This document shows, piece after piece, positions 25,796 through 34,043 of a stretch of DNA of 64,000 bases (its first letter is position 1; every line of letters starts with the position of its first letter). The notes under the pieces are model-generated. The model did not search any database, was not told the origin of the DNA, and worked only from the letters and a program-made list of their open reading frames with translations. Made by a program: the position numbers and the translations under genes. Where the stretch lies: positions 558,001 to 622,000 of the forward strand of contig NC_002936.3 in NCBI RefSeq assembly GCF_000011905.1. The letters run 5' to 3'. Origin of the DNA: Dehalococcoides mccartyi 195. Its GTDB lineage: Bacteria > Chloroflexota > Dehalococcoidia > Dehalococcoidales > Dehalococcoidaceae.

Positions 25796-26783
25796 ACAGG
25801 CGTTAAATCCGGTTAGCGGCGGCCCTGATGATGCGCTGGAAGAATATGACTCACCGGAGACGGTTGAAGCTATCACTAATGCTTTAACCCAGGCCGGGCA
25901 TACGGTTTACCGCTTGGGTGGGGGAAAAGAGTTTTTACGCAGGGTACAGGAACAAAAACTTGACCTGGTTTTCAATATTGCGGAGGGTTTGGGCAATTAC
26001 CGCAGCCGTGAGGCTCAAATTCCCGGTATTTTAGAGATGTTAGATATACCGTACACCGGCTCAGATCCGCAGACACTGGCGGTCTGTCTGGATAAACCCC
26101 TGACTAAGAAACTGGTAGCTGATGCCGGTATAAAAACTGCCCGGTGGCAGTTAGTCACCAGCTGCGAAGAGCTTTCGGCTATAGACTGGTCAGGGTTCCC
26201 CTTGCCGGCTTTTCTTAAGCCTGCCTGTGAGGGTTCTAGCAAGGGTGTCAGGTTTGCTTCACGCGCCGGAAGTGCCAAAGAAATAGTAAGCATGGCGGCA
26301 GAGCTGCTTACTGCCTATGAGCAGCCTGTTTTGATAGAAGAATTTATAAGCGGCGAAGAGATTACGGTAGGGGTTATCGGTAATATACAGCCCAAAGTTT
26401 TGGGTATCATGCGGGTTGTCCCCAAAACCAAAACTGATTATTTTGTCTACTCTGTAGAGGTGAAACGCAACTGGCGGCAGATGGTGGAGTATGAGGTACC
26501 GGCGGCTTTGCCTGCTGAGACTTTATCCCGCATTGAAAAGGCTACGCTGGATGCGTATAAGGTGCTGGGCTGCCGTGACCTGTGCCGTATGGATTTCAGG
26601 GTCAGCCCTGACGGCATACCTTATTTTCTGGAAGTAAACCCTTTGCCCGGTCTGAACCCTGTCAGCGGAGATTTGCCGATTATGGCATCTAAACTGGGTA
26701 TCAGTCATGCTGAGTTGGTGTTAAAAATACTTGACACTGCTCTGGCCCGCCACAGTCTGACTGCGGCAAACTGCCTGCCTTAG
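25767..26783 (+). CDS. ATP-grasp ligase, D-Ala-D-Ala ligase-like
   Basis: This 338-residue ATP-grasp protein would form an amide bond between a carboxylate and an amine. FLKPACEGSSKGV is the nucleotide loop, VLIEEFISGEEITVGVIG the grasp strand, and CRMDFRVS plus YFLEVNPLPGLNP the metal-binding residues. It differs from true Ddl: the usual HG..GEDG block is FNIAEGLGNYRSREAQIPG. Organisms of this type are reported to lack peptidoglycan, so cell-wall Ddl activity is doubtful. It overlaps kamA by 29 bases, so a substrate made by KamA is likely. A terminator follows. Confidence 0.8.
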   Translation: MQIGLSYDLKQALNPVSGGPDDALEEYDSPETVEAITNALTQAGHTVYRLGGGKEFLRRVQEQKLDLVFNIAEGLGNYRSREAQIPGILEMLDIPYTGSDPQTLAVCLDKPLTKKLVADAGIKTARWQLVTSCEELSAIDWSGFPLPAFLKPACEGSSKGVRFASRAGSAKEIVSMAAELLTAYEQPVLIEEFISGEEITVGVIGNIQPKVLGIMRVVPKTKTDYFVYSVEVKRNWRQMVEYEVPAALPAETLSRIEKATLDAYKVLGCRDLCRMDFRVSPDGIPYFLEVNPLPGLNPVSGDLPIMASKLGISHAELVLKILDTALARHSLTAANCLP

Positions 26784-26802
26784 GTTAAATAAAATGTTAT
26801 AT

Positions 26803-26829
26803 AAAGGCCTCCTCCGGGAGGCTTTTTAT
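26803..26829 (+). terminator. Intrinsic terminator after the kamA operon
   Basis: GCCTCC (26807-26812) pairs with GGAGGC (26817-26822), flanked by AAA and followed by TTTTTATTTT. It separates the kamA pair from the metal-uptake operon. Confidence 0.85.
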
Positions 26830-26857
26830 TTTAAGGGATAATTAACCCCCGTGATTC

Positions 26858-26886
26858 TTGCTATTTGAAAAAGCCGAAGCTATAAT
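26858..26886 (+). promoter_or_regulatory. Promoter of the zur-znu operon
   Basis: TTGCTA (26858-26863), a 17-base spacer and a perfect TATAAT (26881-26886) predict a start near 26893, 24 bases before the GTG start. Confidence 0.75.
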
Positions 26887-26904
26887 TGAGAAAACCTATC
26901 AATT
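26884..26904 (+). promoter_or_regulatory. Inverted repeat over the -10, possible Zur/Fur box
   Basis: AATTGA (26884-26889) and TCAATT (26899-26904) are exact inverted arms nine bases apart; the left arm overlaps the -10 and the whole covers the predicted start. The position suits autorepression by the Fur-family product. The arms are short, so chance is possible. Confidence 0.45.
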
Positions 26905-26916
26905 AGAAGGATTACA

Positions 26917-27348
26917 GTGCCAACTATTCAGAGCCGTATCCGCCAGAATAAATACAAGATTACGCCCCAGCGGCAGGCTGTTTTAAAGGTATTGTCTGCT
27001 GCTACCCAGCCGCTAAGCCCGTCAGAAGTGCATGAACTGGTGCAGGCGGCTAAACCTTCAACCGGTATGGCAACTGTCTACCGTTCTCTCCAGCTTTTGT
27101 CCGAACTGGGGCTTGTTTGCGAGCTGCATACCGCCGGTAATTGCCACCGCTATCTGCTTAGGCGTATTGATTCCCATCACCACCATTTGATTTGTTCCGG
27201 TTGCGGTCAGGTTATTCACGTGGAGGGGTGCGGGCTTAAAGAGATTACGGAAAATTTGTCCCGGCAGACCGGGTTTGCTATAGATGCCCATTTGCTGGAG
27301 TTTATCGGGCGTTGCCGGAATTGTCAGAAAGAGGCGGGGAAAGTATGA
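26917..27348 (+). CDS. zur: Fur-family metal-responsive repressor, probably Zur
   Basis: This is a 143-residue Fur-family regulator. KITPQRQAVLKVL and GMATVYRSLQLLSELGLV form the winged helix; SHHHHLICSGCG carries the regulatory metal histidines and the first zinc Cys pair, and CRNC near the end is the second. The start is GTG at 26917 with AGAAGG upstream. It overlaps a ZnuABC-like transporter by four bases, so it probably senses zinc, but manganese or iron cannot be excluded by sequence. It lacks a preceding sensor of another type and would repress its own operon. Confidence 0.82.
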   Translation: MPTIQSRIRQNKYKITPQRQAVLKVLSAATQPLSPSEVHELVQAAKPSTGMATVYRSLQLLSELGLVCELHTAGNCHRYLLRRIDSHHHHLICSGCGQVIHVEGCGLKEITENLSRQTGFAIDAHLLEFIGRCRNCQKEAGKV

Positions 27349-28217
27349 AATTAAGGACATTATTTTTGAGTTTGGCTTTAGGCGTTACCCTGCTTAGCAG
27401 TTTACTGCTGGCGGGTTGTCAGGAAGATTCATCTTCTGCTGCCAAGCTCAAAATTGCAGTCAGTATAGTGCCCCTGAAAGAATTTACCCAGCAAATTGCC
27501 GGGGATAAGGCTGAAGTAATTCTTATGGTTCCTCCCGGGGCGGAGCCGCATACCTACCAGCCGCTTCCTTCCCAAATGGTAGATATAAGCCAGGCAGATA
27601 TGTACGTGAAGCTGGGCTCTGATTTTGGTTTTGAGCAAACCTGGATTTCAAAAATATTGGCTTTAAACCACTCTATGCTGATGGTAGATAGTTCGGTAAA
27701 TATTACACTGGAAAGCAGTTCGGAAGGTGACGGGGCAGACCCGCATATCTGGCTTTCACCGCGTAATGCTATCCAGATGGTCAAAAATATCACTACGGGG
27801 CTGATGAGCCTGGACCCGGAAAACAAGAGCTATTATGTAGCCAACCGGGATGCTTATTTAGCAAAGCTTGAGCAGTTGGATAATGAAATAACCCTGGCTC
27901 TCAGCCACCTGCATAACCGTACCTTTCTGGTTTTTCATCCTGCCTGGGCTTATTTTGCCAGAGACTATAATCTGAAAGAACTTTCCATTGAAATAGAAGG
28001 CAAAGAACCCACCCCCCAGCAGATGATAGAAATAATAGATTTGGCTATACAAAATAATATCAGCATTGTCTTTGCTTCCCCCCAATTTTCCAGCCGGAGT
28101 GCAGAGTCAATTGCCTCTGAAATAGGCGGGCAGGTGATAATGATAGACCCGCTGGCCCAAGATTACATAAAGAATATGGAATTTGTTTACAAGCAAATGC
28201 AAGAGGTTATGAGCTGA
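27345..28217 (+). CDS. znuA: Metal ABC transporter substrate-binding lipoprotein (ZnuA-like)
   Basis: This is a 290-residue solute-binding protein of the cluster 9 family for zinc or manganese. The signal peptide ends in the lipobox LLAGC (C25). Metal-binding His residues are seen in GAEPHTYQPLPSQ, DPHIWLSPRN and VFHPAWAYFA, and a late Asp in IDPLAQDY completes the site. It lacks the long His-rich loop of many zinc-specific members, its acidic stretch being ESSSEGDGADPH. The ATG at 27345 overlaps the regulator stop as ATGA; an upstream in-frame start at 27312 would add residues before the signal peptide. Confidence 0.88.
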   Translation: MKLRTLFLSLALGVTLLSSLLLAGCQEDSSSAAKLKIAVSIVPLKEFTQQIAGDKAEVILMVPPGAEPHTYQPLPSQMVDISQADMYVKLGSDFGFEQTWISKILALNHSMLMVDSSVNITLESSSEGDGADPHIWLSPRNAIQMVKNITTGLMSLDPENKSYYVANRDAYLAKLEQLDNEITLALSHLHNRTFLVFHPAWAYFARDYNLKELSIEIEGKEPTPQQMIEIIDLAIQNNISIVFASPQFSSRSAESIASEIGGQVIMIDPLAQDYIKNMEFVYKQMQEVMS

Positions 28218-28219
28218 AA

Positions 28220-28984
28220 ATGTCTGACACGCCAGCCCTGGTGTTTAGGGGAGTTAGTGCCGGTTTTGACGGCCTTACAGTACTGGAAGATATTACTTTT
28301 TCCCAGCCTGCAGGACGGATGCTGGGGATTATAGGCCCGAATGGCGGGGGAAAAACTACCCTCCTAAAGCTGATTTTGGGTCTTATTCAGCCTGACTGCG
28401 GCAGTATCAAGGTTTTGGGTAAAAGCCCCGAAGATGCCCGGCCAGAGATTGGCTATGTTTCCCAATATCACCTTTTTGACCGTGACTTTCCCATAAGTGT
28501 TTTGGAAGTGGTGCTGATGGGCAGGTATGCCAAAAGGGGTTTAGCCCGCCGCTACTCCAGTGGGGATGTGGCCTTGGCTAAGGAGTATCTGGATAAAGTG
28601 GGTATGCTGCCGTTTGCTCACAGACAGATTGGCCAGCTTTCAGGCGGTCAGCAAAAGAGGGTATTTATTGCGCGGGCGTTGGTTAATCAGCCGAAACTGC
28701 TTATCCTGGATGAACCGACTGCCGGGGTAGATGCCGCCATGCAAACCGGGCTGTATGAACTTTTGGAAACATTAAAAAAAGAGATGACCATTATTATGGT
28801 TACCCATGATATCAGTGCGGTAGCAGTATGTATAGATGATATAGCCTGTTTAAACAAGCATTTGTCGTATCACCATGCCGAGGAAGGGCTGACCGCAGAA
28901 GCTTTGTCTGAAACCTATAACTGCCCAATCCAGCTTATTGCGCACGGGCAGGTGCCCCACCGGGTGCTGAAGGAACACGTATGA
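28220..28984 (+). CDS. znuC: Metal ABC transporter ATP-binding protein (ZnuC-like)
   Basis: This 254-residue ATPase drives the ZnuABC-like importer. [14 protein letters not shown] is Walker [16 protein letters not shown] the signature, [12 protein letters not shown] Walker B, and MVTHDI the switch His. Its start is two bases after the znuA stop and its end overlaps the permease gene by four bases. The C-terminal ~35 residues ([21 protein letters not shown]) contain two His, as in metal-specific members. Confidence 0.9.
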   Translation: MSDTPALVFRGVSAGFDGLTVLEDITFSQPAGRMLGIIGPNGGGKTTLLKLILGLIQPDCGSIKVLGKSPEDARPEIGYVSQYHLFDRDFPISVLEVVLMGRYAKRGLARRYSSGDVALAKEYLDKVGMLPFAHRQIGQLSGGQQKRVFIARALVNQPKLLILDEPTAGVDAAMQTGLYELLETLKKEMTIIMVTHDISAVAVCIDDIACLNKHLSYHHAEEGLTAEALSETYNCPIQLIAHGQVPHRVLKEHV

Positions 28985-29802
28985 TAGAGGCTTTGGGGTA
29001 TGGTTTTATCCAGAATGCTATTTGGGCTGGTCTGCTGGCGGCCATAGGCTGCGGGATTATTGGCAGTTATGTAGTAGTAAAAAAACTGGTATCTATAAGC
29101 GGCGGTATTGCCCATGCTTCATTCGGGGGAATAGGGTTGGGATATCTGCTGGGTATCAGCCCTGTGCTTGGGGCATTGGTATTCAGTCTGCTGGCCGCGG
29201 CCGGCATGGGTGCCATTACCCGCCGGGGACGTATAAGTGAAGATACGGTTATCGGTATGCTCTGGTCTTTGGGTATGGCTCTGGGTGTTATTTTTATAGG
29301 GCTGACACCCGGTTATGCCCCGGACTTATTCAGTTATCTTTTCGGCAATATTCTGACAGTGCCGTCTTCAGATTTGCTGCTTATGCTGGTGCTGGATGCC
29401 CTGATAATAGGGGTGGTCTGGCTTTTTTATAAAGAGTTTCTGGGTATATCTTTTGACGAAGAGTTTTGCCGTGTCAGCGGTATGCCTACCGGCCTTTTAT
29501 ACATAATAATGCTGGGGCTTATAGCTTTGACAGTAGTGATGCTGATACGGGTAGTGGGCATAATACTGGTGATAGCTTTGCTGACTATACCGGCAGCGGT
29601 TGCCCGCCGTTTTACTGATAACCTTTTTAAAATGATGCTGCTTTCAATTGGATTTGGTATGGTCTTCTGTTTGGGCGGTTTGTGGCTTTCATATGTGCTG
29701 GACCTGGCTTCGGGGGCTACTATCATACTCTTTAGTGCGGCTGTATTCCTTTTGGTTTGGGCTTTTAAAAACAAAAAGAAGCAAGAGCCGGTCAGAGACT
29801 AA
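28981..29802 (+). CDS. znuB: Metal ABC transporter permease (ZnuB-like)
   Basis: This is a 273-residue permease with about eight hydrophobic segments. [30 protein letters not shown] is the family signature near the N-terminus and [21 protein letters not shown] the loop that contacts the ATPase. It ends the zur-znuACB operon with no clear terminator; the next gene is convergent after 49 bases. Confidence 0.9.
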   Translation: MIEALGYGFIQNAIWAGLLAAIGCGIIGSYVVVKKLVSISGGIAHASFGGIGLGYLLGISPVLGALVFSLLAAAGMGAITRRGRISEDTVIGMLWSLGMALGVIFIGLTPGYAPDLFSYLFGNILTVPSSDLLLMLVLDALIIGVVWLFYKEFLGISFDEEFCRVSGMPTGLLYIIMLGLIALTVVMLIRVVGIILVIALLTIPAAVARRFTDNLFKMMLLSIGFGMVFCLGGLWLSYVLDLASGATIILFSAAVFLLVWAFKNKKKQEPVRD

Positions 29803-29851
29803 ACCGGCTGTACCCGCTCCGGATAAAGCCCTTCTTTTCTGGTTAAAAAAA

Positions 29852-30232
29852 CTAGTGTGTACCCAGAGGTCTGGTTTGGGGAAAAACATTCAGCCCGATT
29901 AGCTTTCGTCTGGAAAAGTTTTGCTGCTGTTTCCATTCCATATTCCCCAGGCGGGTTACCATTTCCCTGAGTTCCGGTTCACTGGTCAGATAATACAGCT
30001 CAGCCCCGCCTTTCTGGCAGAGCTTAATTATGCCGCTGGAAACCAGTGACTGCAGGGTGGGCAGGATATCGCTGCCGCCTTCTATAGTGCTGGCAATGGC
30101 AGAGCGGTCAAAACGGGCAAAGGGGTGTTTGCTGAAAAGAAGGATTATCTGGCGGCTGGTATAATCTACGGCACTCTGTTTCAGAAACTCGTCAAGTTCC
30201 ATCTTCGTTTCCTTATCTATGTCAACCCTCAT
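29852..30232 (-). CDS. Winged-helix DNA-binding-like protein
   Basis: This is a 126-residue protein with a predicted winged helix in the middle: ILLFSKHPFARFDRSAIAS, then DILPTLQSLVSSGIIKL and a YYLTSEPELREMV wing. It resembles MarR/ArsR-like regulators but I do not recognise a named family. Translation may begin at 30232 or at the later MELDEFL (30199). It lies 86 bases after ftsZ on the same strand, behind a hairpin. A near-palindrome (TAGACTTTAATGTCTA, 30241-30256) just before it could be its own operator. Confidence 0.62.
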   Translation of the reverse strand: MRVDIDKETKMELDEFLKQSAVDYTSRQIILLFSKHPFARFDRSAIASTIEGGSDILPTLQSLVSSGIIKLCQKGGAELYYLTSEPELREMVTRLGNMEWKQQQNFSRRKLIGLNVFPQTRPLGTH

Positions 30233-30255
30233 TAGCTTTTTAGACTTTAATGTCT

Positions 30256-30294
30256 AGAGAGTGGCAGGGGAGGGAGTTCAACCTGCCACTCTCT
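30256..30294 (-). terminator. Strong hairpin between ftsZ and the winged-helix gene
   Basis: Two exact 13-base arms, AGAGAGTGGCAGG (30256-30268) and CCTGCCACTCTCT (30282-30294), enclose a 13-base loop. On the minus strand the hairpin lies 25 bases after the ftsZ stop and probably ends or attenuates the ftsAZ transcript. It lacks an immediate long T-run, so it could act as an RNA stabiliser instead. Confidence 0.6.
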
Positions 30295-30318
30295 TTCAAG
30301 ATATAAAAATGTAGGTTA

Positions 30319-31449
30319 TTATCTGCTTAAGAAACGCGGCGGGGCCTGATGGGCGGGGGGAGCCGGTTTCCGGATGGAAGGCTGAGCGGAGCGGTAGCGC
30401 ATAAACGAGGGCACTTCCAGTTCTTCCTGGGTCTTGCTGCGCAGACCTTTCATCATACGGGTCATTTCTTTTTCATGGTTATTGGAGAGCATGCTCTCTT
30501 TGGTGGCAAAGCCGGTGGCTATCAGGGTTATCTGTACTTCCTTACCCATGCGGGGGTCAGTGCTTACACCAAAGATAATATTGGCCTCAGGGTCAACCGC
30601 CTGGCGGATAACATCAGCCGCGGAGTTTACTTCCATAAGGGACAGGTCTTCACCGCCGCAGACGTTATAAATAACACCCTTAGCCCCGTCCACCGCAATA
30701 TCCAGCAGGGGGCTGGCCAGGGCGGCTCTGGCGGCATCGGAAGCCCGGTTTTGTCCGGCACCTTTGCCTATAGACATCCAGGCGGGACCGGCATCTTTCA
30801 TGACGGCTTTTACATCTGCAAAGTCCAGGTTGATGATACCCGGCACGGTGATAACCTCGGCAATAGCTTTGACGCCGTTGCACAGAACTTCGTCAGCCAG
30901 TTTAAAAGCCCCGTCAACCCCTGTTTTCTGGTCAACCATGTCCAGCAGGCGGTCATTGGGGATAATTATAAGCGTATCCACGCTGTCTACTATATTATTT
31001 ATGCCCTCTTCGGCGGTTTGCATACGGTGAGCGCCCTCAAAGCAGAAAGGCTTGGTGCATACTGCAATGGTCAGGGCACCTGATTCCTTGGCTATTTTGG
31101 CAACCACCGGGGCTGAGCCTGTGCCTGTGCCGCCACCCATACCGGCGGTTACAAAAACCATATCAGCGCCTATTACGTTTTCCTTGAGCTCACTCATGCT
31201 TTCTTCGGCAGCAGCTTTGCCCATGGTGTGGTTACCGCCGGCACCCAACCCGCGGGTGCAGCGTTCGCCAATCTGGATTCGGGTAGCTGCTTCGGTAATA
31301 GCCAGATGCTGGGCATCTGTATTTACGGCTATAAACTCTACCCCCTGGATATTATCCCTGACCATACGGGTTACAGCGTTGCTGCCTGCGCCGCCGCACC
31401 CGATAACTTTAATCTTTGCGCCACTGGGTACATATACTTTCTTTGACAT
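30319..31449 (-). CDS. ftsZ: Cell division GTPase FtsZ
   Basis: This is a 376-residue FtsZ, the tubulin-like GTPase that forms the division ring. [17 protein letters not shown] opens the fold, [15 protein letters not shown] is the GTP signature, NDRLL and [11 protein letters not shown] lie in the T7 region. The C-terminal tail is short and basic with Pro ([16 protein letters not shown]) and includes the conserved peptide-like PSFMRYR, the usual FtsA docking site. It follows ftsA by 32 bases on the same strand. GGAT lies upstream of the ATG. Confidence 0.97.
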   Translation of the reverse strand: MSKKVYVPSGAKIKVIGCGGAGSNAVTRMVRDNIQGVEFIAVNTDAQHLAITEAATRIQIGERCTRGLGAGGNHTMGKAAAEESMSELKENVIGADMVFVTAGMGGGTGTGSAPVVAKIAKESGALTIAVCTKPFCFEGAHRMQTAEEGINNIVDSVDTLIIIPNDRLLDMVDQKTGVDGAFKLADEVLCNGVKAIAEVITVPGIINLDFADVKAVMKDAGPAWMSIGKGAGQNRASDAARAALASPLLDIAVDGAKGVIYNVCGGEDLSLMEVNSAADVIRQAVDPEANIIFGVSTDPRMGKEVQITLIATGFATKESMLSNNHEKEMTRMMKGLRSKTQEELEVPSFMRYRSAQPSIRKPAPPAHQAPPRFLSR

Positions 31450-31481
31450 TTTATTATCCTTAGTAAACTATTATCCTTTCG

Positions 31482-32684
31482 TTAATTTTTTGGATTCCCG
31501 AACATTCGTGAGATAAAGCCGCCTTTGGCGCTCTCTTCATTGGCTGGATGGCTTTTTGAAGCATCACGGTTATTGATACTCCAAAGCAGCATACCGACAA
31601 CATTGGTACAGGCGGGGTCATTTAAGATATCCGATACACCAAATAAATTGGGGGGAGTACCTACCCGTACCGGAATCCGCAGTACTTCGCTGCCAAGCTC
31701 GGCAATGCCGGGCAGGTTGGCAGTACCGCCGGTTATTACCAACCCGGAAGGCACCATCTTGGAATAATCATCACTGGGTAACTCAAGGATAGTAAGGCGA
31801 AGCAGCTCTTCCACCCGCATCCTGACAATCTCGCAAAGGTCAGGATAAGAGAAGGTATGTCCGCTTTCAACAAAGCTTGCGTCATTACATTCACCGGGTA
31901 TTACACTGCTGTATCTCTGTTTGATATCATCGGCCATTTCAAAGGGGATGCCCAAGCCCACAGAAATATCATGGGTTACCTGTGAACCGGCAATGGGCAG
32001 AACCGATGTATGGTAAATACTGTTGCCTTTAAAGGCAGCTATATCTGTAGTGCCGCCACCGATGTCAGCCAGAATAACGCCCTTTTCGCGTTCCTCATCG
32101 GTTAGTGCTGCTTCAGCACTGGCTAAAGGATTGAAGACCAGGTCATCAATCTCTACGCCGGCAGCACGGATGCACTTGGTTAAATTTTCAATTGAATTGG
32201 AAGCGGCGGTAATAATATGGGTTTCTACATCCAGGCGGAAGCCATGCATGCCCACCGGATTACTGACGCCTTCCTGCCCATCCACCGAATAATTGCGGGG
32301 GATGATGTGGAGTACTTTTCTGTCCTGGGGCATGGTGATGCTGCTGGCAATATCTATAGCCCTTTGCAGGTCACTCTGGCGCACCAGGTGGTCATTGCGG
32401 GTTATACTGATAACCCCGCGGTTGTTTTTGGAGTTAATGTGTTTTCCGGTCACGCCTATCAGGGCGGATTTGAGTTTATAACCGGCAGTTCTCTCTGCCA
32501 TGCTTACCGACTCACGGATGGCTTCTTTGGCTTCATTCAGGTTAACCACCATGCCCTTTTGCATACCGCGGGATGCTACCACCCCTACGCCCAGTATCCT
32601 AAGGTCTCCGTTTTCGGTGTCAGCCATAACGGTACAGATTTTACTTGTACCAACGTCTATGGCTGCTATCTGTCTCCTTTTCAT
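31482..32684 (-). CDS. ftsA: Cell division protein FtsA
   Basis: This is a 400-residue actin-like ATPase that tethers FtsZ to the membrane. [16 protein letters not shown] is the first phosphate loop, [15 protein letters not shown] the second, and [12 protein letters not shown] the adenosine motif. The C-terminal end, [10 protein letters not shown], is an amphipathic membrane-targeting helix. GAGAGG precedes the ATG. No peptidoglycan synthesis gene flanks this pair, unlike the dcw cluster of walled bacteria. Confidence 0.96.
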   Translation of the reverse strand: MKRRQIAAIDVGTSKICTVMADTENGDLRILGVGVVASRGMQKGMVVNLNEAKEAIRESVSMAERTAGYKLKSALIGVTGKHINSKNNRGVISITRNDHLVRQSDLQRAIDIASSITMPQDRKVLHIIPRNYSVDGQEGVSNPVGMHGFRLDVETHIITAASNSIENLTKCIRAAGVEIDDLVFNPLASAEAALTDEEREKGVILADIGGGTTDIAAFKGNSIYHTSVLPIAGSQVTHDISVGLGIPFEMADDIKQRYSSVIPGECNDASFVESGHTFSYPDLCEIVRMRVEELLRLTILELPSDDYSKMVPSGLVITGGTANLPGIAELGSEVLRIPVRVGTPPNLFGVSDILNDPACTNVVGMLLWSINNRDASKSHPANEESAKGGFISRMFGNPKN

Positions 32685-32733
32685 TTTATTGCCTCTCCCT
32701 CATTTTTTATCCCCTGGCAACCCCTATATATAA

Positions 32734-32747
32734 TAGGTAGTTACCTA
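32734..32747 (-). repeat. Short inverted repeat upstream of ftsA
   Basis: TAGGTA and TACCTA flank a two-base centre in the 60-base gap before ftsA. It sits at the stop of the small upstream gene. It may be a regulator site, but I see no promoter beside it that would decide this. Confidence 0.3.
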
Positions 32748-32954
32748 CTTGACTTGGCGAAAATGGACATTCCACTTACCGGATAGTGACTCAATAAAAG
32801 CCTTTGAATCAGTGCTGGGCGCGCGGTATAATTCAGCCAGGAATCCGTGCAGAAGTTCGCCGCCGCTCATGCCGGGCATAGGCTCGGCCGGGCCGGGTAG
32901 ATTGATGTGTACAATCTCCGTCATCAGCTTCTGATACTCAATTGCAGTCCCCAT
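32745..32954 (-). CDS. Small hypothetical protein upstream of ftsA
   Basis: This is a 69-residue acidic-to-neutral protein (MGTAIEYQKLMTEIVH...). A strong GGGAGGG ribosome site lies ten bases before the ATG and the frame ends 60 bases before ftsA on the same strand, which supports a real gene. No membrane segment or known motif is seen; a PGPAEPMPGMSGGE segment is Gly/Pro-rich. It could be a division accessory factor, but that is only positional. Confidence 0.5.
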   Translation of the reverse strand: MGTAIEYQKLMTEIVHINLPGPAEPMPGMSGGELLHGFLAELYRAPSTDSKAFIESLSGKWNVHFRQVK

Positions 32955-33147
32955 AGGTATTTTCCCTCCCTTTGAAGATTCAGTTGTGCCACATATTAGT
33001 CCGTTCCAAATAGAGCCGTCAAATTTAGTCCAAAAAAATTTTGGAATATTCTAGCTGGAATTAGAACACTTGGAACTATATTAAAAAACGTCCTCAAGAA
33101 TACCAACTAATCCAGATCTGGAATATACAGAAAAACAGCTGAAAGCC

Positions 33148-33176
33148 TTGCCATTTCAGAATTTATGGAATAGAAT
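33148..33176 (+). promoter_or_regulatory. Promoter of the DUF5343 gene
   Basis: TTGCCA (33148-33153), 17 bases and TAGAAT (33171-33176) predict a start near 33183, directly before CGGAGGAG and the ATG. The ~190 bases before it are AT-rich and hold no other signal I can support. Confidence 0.65.
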
Positions 33177-33193
33177 ATCTGGACGGAGGAGAA

Positions 33194-33883
33194 ATGGCTA
33201 ATCTGAAAGGCTCAAAACCCTTACCCCCATATGTATCATACCGGACCTTTTTAAACTTTCTTTTAGGCTTACAGGAGGCCATTCCGTCCCGCCTTGACCG
33301 CAGTTTTTGGGGTGATAAGTGGTCAGGCAGTACCGGTACCCAGCTAATGGCGGCTTTGCGGTTTTTGGGCTTGGCGGATAATGAGGGTATGCCGAGGGAA
33401 AAGCTGCGCCGTTTGGTGGATGCCAAAGGGGAAGACAGAACGCTGATACTCAGGCAGATTGCCCTTGAAGGGTATGAGTTTGTGTTTAATTCGTCTGCTG
33501 ACCCGGAGTCCCTTACCTATGCCCAGCTGGAAGAGCTCTTTCATAATAGCTTTAAAGTAGCGGATGACGTAGTCCGCAAGTGCATAAAGTTCTTTTTGGG
33601 GCTGGCGGAAGATGCGGATATACCAATTTCCCCGTTTGTTACCAAAAAATCACGTACTGCCAGGTCAGGTGCCGGTACTAAAAAGGTGTCACGGAAGATT
33701 ATGCCGAGGACTGCTTCGCATGTTCTAATTCCGGATAATACAATGAAAATTCCAGAAAATTCAGATATGGACAAGGTATTACTGGGTAAATTCCCCACTT
33801 TTGACCCTGCCTGGACGGACGAAGTTAAGGTAAAATGGTTTGAAGCTTTTGACGTTTTGCTTAAAAAAGTGTCAAAGAGCTGA
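33194..33883 (+). CDS. DUF5343 family protein
   Basis: This 229-residue protein begins with PPYVSYRTFLNFLLGLQEAIPSRLDRSFWGDKWSG, the DUF5343 pattern. The rest of the domain (about 10-150) is mixed helix, and a basic linker (TKKSRTARSGAGTKKVSRK) leads to a C-terminal segment that ends PTFDPAWTDEVKVKWFEAFDVLLKK. The family has no established function; the C-terminal motif resembles short PxFxPxW tails found in winged-helix-like accessory proteins. It has GGAGGAG at the start and its own promoter. Confidence 0.72.
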   Translation: MANLKGSKPLPPYVSYRTFLNFLLGLQEAIPSRLDRSFWGDKWSGSTGTQLMAALRFLGLADNEGMPREKLRRLVDAKGEDRTLILRQIALEGYEFVFNSSADPESLTYAQLEELFHNSFKVADDVVRKCIKFFLGLAEDADIPISPFVTKKSRTARSGAGTKKVSRKIMPRTASHVLIPDNTMKIPENSDMDKVLLGKFPTFDPAWTDEVKVKWFEAFDVLLKKVSKS

Positions 33884-34011
33884 CCTTAAAAGTAGTACTA
33901 TCCGCTAGATTTTGATTGTACGCCCTCTAATATTATGGCATATTTTAAAAATTACGCCATATTTTTTCTTTGCCCATGAAAAATAATATTCCACAGACTA
34001 GATGTATGGGG

Positions 34012-34017
34012 TATAAT
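34012..34017 (+). promoter_or_regulatory. -10 of the universal stress protein gene
   Basis: A perfect TATAAT lies 27 bases before the ATG at 34044, with TTCCAC at 33989-33994 (spacer 17) as a moderate -35. GAGG is in the leader. Confidence 0.55.
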
Positions 34018-34043
34018 CTTCTGAGAACATTTGAGGTCAGAAG

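Noticed and set aside
30349-31083. 244-residue open frame opposite ftsZ
   Set aside because: It mirrors conserved ftsZ codons; its sequence has no domain and no ribosome binding site.
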